This document shows, piece by piece, positions 58,087-64,000 of a DNA stretch of 64,000 nucleotides; positions within the stretch are counted from its first letter, which is position 1, and each line of letters starts with the position of its first letter. Position numbers and translations under genes: made by a program. Below the pieces are notes generated by a model. It was not told the origin of the DNA. It searched no databases and was given only the letters and a program-made list of their open reading frames with translations. Origin of the DNA: Pseudeuparius sepicola (taxonomy: Eukaryota; Arthropoda; Insecta; Coleoptera; Anthribidae). Where the stretch lies: NCBI GenBank assembly GCA_963920635.1, contig OY987299.1:16357401-16421400 (forward strand), written 5' to 3'.

Positions 58087-58601
58087 CGTCAACTGATTTT
58101 GTCAGGGACAAAATTAATCGCAATAAAACTTTCTATAGTTTCAGAGGCATAAGTGCAGAAATCAGTTGACGAAAAAATTTTTTTTCAAAAGTGCATTTTT
58201 CCCCACGCGTCACTTCTGCCAATCAATTTTTGGGCTAGTGAGGATATAAGCACAGACCTAGGTCTGTGATATAAGTTTTCACCATTTCGAACGGCATAAC
58301 TAACGGAGTCAGTAAACCAAGTCATTTTTTGTGTGATCTGCCAAACCCTTTTTTTCCACACGCTACACTTATGCCTTTGGGATTTCGAGGTCGGAATAGT
58401 ATAAGAAATCATATGGTGAACATGGCATAAGTGAGAATTAGTACCTTTTTCTGTTTTGACAACCCGAATTTTCCATGTTTTCCGACTCAGCATCGATTTA
58501 TCTTTCAACCCTCTCCAAGGCATAAATGAGAAATTCAGTAAGGAAAATCTGTCACTGTCTGACGGTCTAAATAACAAAGTTTCTTTCGTCCATTATTCTG
58601 G
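58087..58601. repeat. Inverted TCGTCAACTGAT pair and repeated GGCATAAGTG motif
   Basis: TTCGTCAACTGAT (about 58086) pairs with ATCAGTTGACGAA (about 58162). Downstream, GGCATAAGTG or its variants or complement recur about every 70-140 bp (58147, 58283, 58372, 58424, 58519). The 130-codon minus frame over this region (58185-58577) seems to be a reading of these repeats. I recognise no protein family. Confidence 0.45.
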
Positions 58602-59229
58602 GACATTCTACAGTTATTATTTTGCAAGTCAAACAATTGCCCATTCGTTGATGACGCTTACAGATAAGAGCTGCATAAACTTTATTTTGCCTGTTGTTAT
58701 TGTTTCAAAGATATTGAGATATTAAGGAAGATACATCAGGCTGTTATGGATATTTATTTTTCACGTTACCATTATTAGATAGATTATTGCTGCCGTGTTC
58801 TTGAGCGGAACTTGAATTATGCGCATTTAGATGACAAATTACTTCGAACCGGTATGTTTTTACGAGGAAATTCAATGGAGGTATTTGCGTTGCCTCTTTT
58901 TAGAATAGATAATTTAGAGATTTTTACAGGGTGAATCCATCCGCTTATCACCTTGCCACATATAATTTTGAAATTATACGCTTAGAATATTGCTTGCCAC
59001 ACCACTGCTATTAGTGTTGTTACGTCGCGCCGTGGATCAGTATCGTGAATGGAGAAAATGTTATTTTATAAATAATCTATATTCAAGCACTACTAATAAA
59101 GATTTTATCGAGAGTAGGTATCCAAACCAACCTACTGTACGGAATAGGTATAAGTAAAATACCAGCTACTCCGTGCGAGTCCATTTTGATAAATGAAAAA
59201 TGAAGGCCTTAATATTCTCACAGCTCCAT
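58602..59229. other. No feature recognised
   Basis: No gene or repeat is evident, apart from TTACAGGGTGAATCC at about 58925, a one-ended element terminus. Confidence 0.4.
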
Positions 59230-59375
59230 TTTATTTTTTATTAAAAATAGGCGAGCGGTTTCGTGATTTTAAAAACTACATCAGGCCATCAGGCCAAGAC
59301 TACAACACTAGAATAAACAATACAGTTGAATAAAAAATACAAACAAATACTTACTCAGCCATAATGGCTTTTTAT

Positions 59376-61907
59376 GTACAGCGTGTCCCAAATAGTTTGT
59401 CCTACCCCCTGGATCTCAGGAACCGTAAGAGATACGAAAAAAACATGAATACAAAAGTTGTAAGGTTGGCAGTGGACGTAACCTCTCTTTTATTTTCACA
59501 TATACAGGGCGATTCGTATTTGCAGGACAAAAATAAAATACTTAGATTTTGACAATTGCATTAATCCTTTGGAATATTTGCATTCTCCATGAAATTTTCT
59601 ACAGAACCGTTTTTTGTTTTGTATTTTGGATGCAGCGTTGCCAAGGTATCGAATTTTTCTTGGAATTTAGGGACTTCGTGGAGGTTATGGAAACTGAATG
59701 CTGTATCTTTATTTTAATAGATATCAAAGATATATTTTAGCCGAAGTATGACAGCACAACCGTGGGTGGTGTGGTATGTCGAAATTGGTTTTTGCATATA
59801 CAGTGTGTTCATAACAGGCTCTCAAAATCGGATAAATTCAGACAGCAATAACTTTTTTTTTTCAAATGGAATGACCCATATTTCTATAGTTTGTTGGATG
59901 CCGTCGTCCAAGCCCCACATTTTATGTAAATAACATTCTATACCAAAAACTACCCGTTTTCGAGATATTTAGTATTTAAGAAAATTTCTTTGCATTTTTC
60001 ATTCAGGTGAGAAGGTTTTATCAAGCAAGCCATAACTATTTTTCCAGACAGTGGCAGAAATAATTGTCATTTGTTATTTTAGATAATACGGGAAATAAAA
60101 TTCTTATGCCCGTATACAGTATATCCACGGATAGACATCCCAAGAGGACAAATGGACCAAAAATTTCATTTTTCGATAAAAAGTCATTCTTGATAAAAGT
60201 TTCTGCTTCTTAAAAAAAATATGGTCCACGAAGAGAATTTTCGATTTTTTTATACAGGGTGTCCAAAAAATACAAAAACATGAAGTGCGATCAAGAATAA
60301 ACTGCCTTTATTTTTAAAAATATCAAAAACTTTTACTTAGAAAAGTTGTTTAGAATTAAAAGATGTGTCCGATTGTCACTTTTCAAACAAATCAGCCAAC
60401 TCCGATTTTTTTGATTTCCAAGTGTGAAATTCCTTTGTTTTTAAAAATATCAAAAATATTTATTTACAAAAGTTGTTTAGAATTAAAAGACGTGTCAGAG
60501 GGTAATTTTTTACTCATTTAAGTCAAAGTCGTCCGATTTGCTTAAAAAGTTACAATCAGACACGTCTTTTAATTCTAAACAACTTTTCTAAATAAATATT
60601 TTTGATAATTTTAAATACAAAGGAGTTTCACACTTGGAAATAAAAAAACGGAGTTTGCTGATTTATTTGAAAAGTGACAATCGGACACATCTTTTAATTC
60701 TAAACAACTTTTCTAAGTAAAAGTTTTTGATATTTTTAAAAATAAAGGCAGTTTTTCTTGATCGCATTTCATGTTTTGTATTTTTCGGACATCCTGTATA
60801 AAAAAATCGAAAATTCTCTTCGTGGACCATATTTTTTCGAGAAGCAGAAACTTATCAAGAATGACTTTTTGTCGAAAAATTAAATTTTTGGTCCATTTGT
60901 CCTCTTGGGATGTCTATCCGTGGACATACTGTATACGGGTATAGGAATTTTATTTCCCGTATTATCTAAAATGACAATTATTTCTGCCACTGTCTGGAAA
61001 AATAGTTATGGCTTGCTTGATAAAACCTTCTAACCTGAATACACAATGCAAAAAATTTCTTAAATACTAAATATCTCGAAAACGGGTAGTTTTTGGTATA
61101 GAATGTTATTTACATAAAATGTGGGGCTTGGACGCCGGCATCCAACAAACTATAGAAATATGGGTCATTCTATTTGAAAAAAATAAGTTATTGCTGTTTG
61201 AAATTATCCGATTTTGACAGCCTGTTATGAACACACTGTATATGCAAAAACCAATTTCGACATACCACACCACACACAGTTGCGCTGTCATACTTCGGCT
61301 AAAATATATCTTTGATATCTATTAAAATAAAGATACAGCATTCAGTTTCCATAACCTCCACGAAGTCCCTAAATTCCAAGAAAAATTCGATATCTTGGCA
61401 ACGCTGCATCCAAAACACAAAACAAAAAACCGTTCTGTAGCAAATTTCATGGAGAATGCAAATATTCCAAAGGATTAATGCCATTGTCAAAATCTAAATA
61501 TTTTTTTCCACAAGCGTGCGGAAAAGTACTTTTCCGCACTACTGTTCCGCACTAGTGCGGAGAAGTGACACTTTCTAAACTAAAATGCGTGCGGAAAAGT
61601 AAATGCGTGCGGACAAATAAGGCACGCTTGCAGAAAAAATAGTGTTCCTAACTCTTGCGGAAAGTGCTTTTCCACACTCGATTTCTTAGCCAACTGCAAT
61701 CGCGTGCGGAAAAGTGGCACTTTCCGCACTTGTTAGGAAATATACTATATTTTTGTCCTGCAAATACGAATCGCCCTGTATATGTGAAAATAACAGAGAG
61801 GTTACGTCCACTGCCAACCTTACAACTTTTGTATTCAAGTTTTTTTCGTATCTCTTGCGGTTCCTGAGATCCAGGGGGTAGGACAAACTATTTGGGACAC
61901 GCTGTAC
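59376..61907. mobile_element. 2.5-kb foldback with five concentric terminus-like shells
   Basis: The arms are about 1.15 kb each and meet near 60530. Five ACAG-type motifs occur in mirror pairs: TACAGCGTGTCCC (59377/61896), TACAGGGCGATTCG (59503/61772), TACAGTGTGTTCAT (59799/61232), TACAGTATATCCACGG (60114/60920) and TACAGGGTGTCC (60253/60785). Within each arm the block TTAGAATTAAAAGA.GTGTC occurs twice. Arms are highly similar. A MITE-like insert (61502-61739) breaks the right arm. Mirror-image frames on both strands are arm readings, not genes. Confidence 0.92.
61502..61739. mobile_element. MITE-like insert rich in GTGCGGAAAAG
   Basis: This segment has no counterpart in the left arm of the surrounding foldback, so it is an insertion. 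TTCCACAAGCGTGCGGAAAAG at its left resembles the complement of its right end (TTCCTAACAAGTGCGGAAAG). The motif TGCGGAAAAGT or its complement occurs about eight times in 240 bp. No coding sequence. Confidence 0.75.
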
Positions 61908-62027
61908 ATTGAAAACTACACGTCATAAAATAAAGTTAAAGTGATAAAAGATGCGAACATTATACATTTAAAAAACAAATATTATTGTCAACAAATAGGA
62001 AGAAGACTGTATGTATACAGTCTGTAT

Positions 62028-62668
62028 ACAGAGTGTCTCACTTAAGAGTGAAACAACCTTATAATTTCTTTAATTTTTAACCTACCAGAACGAAATTATT
62101 ACCAAAGGTAGGTGGCATTGTGGCCTCCTTATTTCCAAAAAATTAGTTGCCTACTCCAAAGTCAAAGCCACCTGCGATGTCACAATCGAGGCTAGAAATC
62201 CGAAAATCATATTAGGCATTTTTTTCAAAAAAAAAATTACTAAAAGAAGTTATTCAGAATCGATCCAGGATAAGAATTTTCTGCGTTTAGAAAAGTGTGC
62301 CATGGAAGTTTTGAAGGCTAGTTGTTTTCAAAAAGTAATCATTTCAAAATAAAATTAAAAGCTACAAAGGATTTTTTTTTAATTTTTACTTAATTTTTTT
62401 TATTTAATATTTTTTGATTTTGGCAAAGTTTTGGATTTAGGGTTCTGGATCGATTCTGAACAAAAAAAAAGAGCCTAATATGACTTTCGGATTTTTAGCT
62501 TCGATTGTAGCATCACAGGTGGCTTTGACTTTGATGTGGACAACTAATTTTTTGGAAATAAGTAGGCAACAATGCCATCTACCTTTGGTATAAATTTCGT
62601 TCTGGTCGGTTAAAAATTAAAGAAGTTATAAGGTTGTTTTACTCTAAAGTGAGACACTTATATAATGT
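62028..62668. mobile_element. Foldback element, TACAGAGTGTCTCA family, copy 2
   Basis: TACAGAGTGTCTCACTTAAG at the left pairs with ACTCTAAAGTGAGACAC at the right. Inner blocks AAAAATTAAAGAAGTTAT, AGTCAAAGCCACCTGCGAT and CAGAATCGATCCAGGA pair with the right arm. It aligns with copy 1 at 18688-19403 but keeps the AAAGCCACCTG block in both arms. The loop holds GCGTTTAGAAAAGTGTGCCA as in copy 1. Confidence 0.88.
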
Positions 62669-62865
62669 TTGAACCTTGTTTACTTTAACTTTATTTTATG
62701 ACGTGTAGTTTTGAATGTACAAAGCCATTTATGCCTGCGTAAGTACTTATTTGTTTGCATTTTTTATGCAACTATATTTTTTATTCTTGTGTTGTAATTT
62801 TGGCATGATGATATGATTGTTTCTAAAAATCGGTCGCCTATTTTTAATAAAAAAATATGAATGAT

Positions 62866-64000
62866 TAGGTACAAATAAATCAGAGTAGGCCGATTTTTTT
62901 AGAAAATTGGTACCTTTTAATTTTGAACAACTATTCCTAATAACTTTTCCATATCTTCACAAATAAAAGCATTTTAATCTTGTACCATACAACAAAATGT
63001 TAATTATTTCTATGCCAATATTATCTTTTTATGGAGAGTAACTTTTTTCGATAAAATGAAAAATTAAGAAGTTTTCCCTATTGGACACCCTAACCGTGGA
63101 CATTTACAGGGCTAATTTTTTTTATAAATTGCAAATAGATTTCGCAATTCAAAAATGCTGTCGAATTTACCATAAAAACTATGGGTGTAGAAATTATTTT
63201 TGAAACGGGGGCGTATCCTACCTTCCCGTACGCCACTGGTTATGACAACAAAATGCTGGTAGCTTCAGTTTATTCCATTTTATATGCGCATACTCTGTAC
63301 AAAATTTGAAGTTAATGTAATCTGTCGTCTTTGAGATATTATTTAAAAAACCGTTAAAAAAAATAAATTTTAACACCCTGTATCTTTTTTATTAAGCATT
63401 TCCGGACTCGTGCTCACATGAACTTTTTTCAAAATCTTTCCAAGCAAAGCAGTTTGTTTTATTACTTTTTCCATTGTTCAATACTCTTAATAACAGTAAG
63501 AAAACTAAAAAGTTTATCCGCGCTGGTTATTATTATCAAAGAAAATACTAAGTACTAAGTAGTATTTTCTTTGGTATTAGGTATTAAAAAAAATGCAGTA
63601 GTAATTTTTTTGGTATTATGCACTGTGCTATACCTAAGTATAATCTGGGTATAGATGAAAAAAACCTTCTTTACGTGCATCAGTCAGACGTCAGACAAAA
63701 TAAAAAATATAAAGCGTAAGCATTCGCTAATTTTTAGAAAATTCAGCGAGACACATAAAACCAAAATGACTACGTGAACAGACAGACGGCACGGCAACGC
63801 TACTCGAATGTACGAAGTATTTTTACCGCCAGCACGCGCTATACCTACCTCACAAAGAACCAGAGTAGCTCGAATTAATCATTTTTACGGGTATCGTGTA
63901 AATCAACCGCCATCGCGAAAGCCAGAGCCTGAAACCTGAAACGCTGAATCTGAAAGGCGTATTCAAGACTTTTATCCAATTTATCGGACGACATTACGTC
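62866..64000. other. No gene supported; one orphan element end
   Basis: AACACCCTGTATCTTTTTTA and the following ACATGAACTTTTTTC (about 63370-63430) match the subterminal module seen in several foldbacks, but no partner arm is present. The CG-richer end of the window (63780-63990) has no recognised frame. Confidence 0.4.

Larger units (their letters stand above)
59230..62865. mobile_element. Outer foldback element hosting two other foldbacks
   Basis: The left arm is split. 59230-59375 (TTTTTATTAAAAATAGGCGA, GAATAAAAAATAC, CAAACAAATACTTAC) pairs with 62722-62862. 61908-61960 (AAACTACACGTCATAAAATA, AAGTTAAAGT) pairs with 62672-62720. Removing 59376-61907 makes the left arm continuous and collinear with the right arm. 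The loop holds the foldback at 62028-62668. Arm divergence is moderate, so this is older than its inserts. Confidence 0.75.

Noticed and set aside
59364..61886. Several paired frames of 60-70 codons on opposite strands
   Set aside because: Mirror readings of the two arms of one foldback.

Overview
This is an AT-rich window of animal nuclear DNA, almost certainly from an insect. The reasons are the spliced-exon signals (GTAAGT donors), a CR1-group non-LTR retrotransposon, hAT-, P-, MULE- and Tc1/mariner-like fragments, and dozens of foldback elements ending in ACAGGGTG/CACCCTGTA. I cannot determine the order. There is no bacterial-style gene layout, and I can support no complete host gene. I found no rRNA or complete tRNA gene.

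Layout. 1-2.1 kb: a foldback element and unassigned DNA. 2.15-4.56 kb: a 5'-truncated non-LTR retrotransposon with an open reverse transcriptase frame and a (TTA)n tail. 4.9-6.3 kb: a block with paired hairpin repeats, possibly an LTR or leader remnant. 6.5-12.8 kb: tandem repeats, a foldback cluster, tRNA-like SINE heads and a non-LTR 3' end. 13.7-14.8 kb: the only GC-rich, gene-like zone, with a promoter-like stretch and a minus-strand candidate exon that has splice sites but an in-frame TGA. 15-27.9 kb: a chain of foldback elements, one nested inside a hAT-like element built from GTAACTAGTTAC motifs. 28.7-29.75 kb: a hAT-like element with a perfect 8-bp target duplication. 31.1-34.7 kb: two foldbacks whose loops keep decayed IS630/mariner-type transposase, plus a short TIR element. 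34.75-35.33 kb: a 583-bp P-superfamily-like mini-element carrying a THAP-domain first exon. 36.36-38.94 kb: a MULE-type transposase frame split by a foldback that is itself split by a second foldback. 40.5-48.1 kb: more foldbacks, a palindromic-array foldback, a defective Tc1-like transposon, and copies of an unclassified repeat. 50-53.6 kb: a foldback with near-identical arms and older shards. 55.7-56.4 kb: a second copy of the unclassified repeat. 59.2-62.9 kb: a nested structure with five concentric palindromic shells.

How it fits together. The window reads as a transposon graveyard and nursery. Transposase remnants inside or between foldback arms, with TA at insertion points, suggest that the ACAGGGTG foldbacks are non-autonomous derivatives of a Tc1/mariner/IS630-like family. 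Nested insertions give a relative time order: MULE, then foldback A, then foldback B near 36-38 kb; and outer foldback, then concentric foldback, then GTGCGGAAAAG MITE near 59-62 kb. The most notable objects are the THAP-bearing P-like mini-element, the split MULE gene, the concentric foldback, and the foldback whose interior is a palindromic satellite-like array. All boundaries and similarities were judged by eye.
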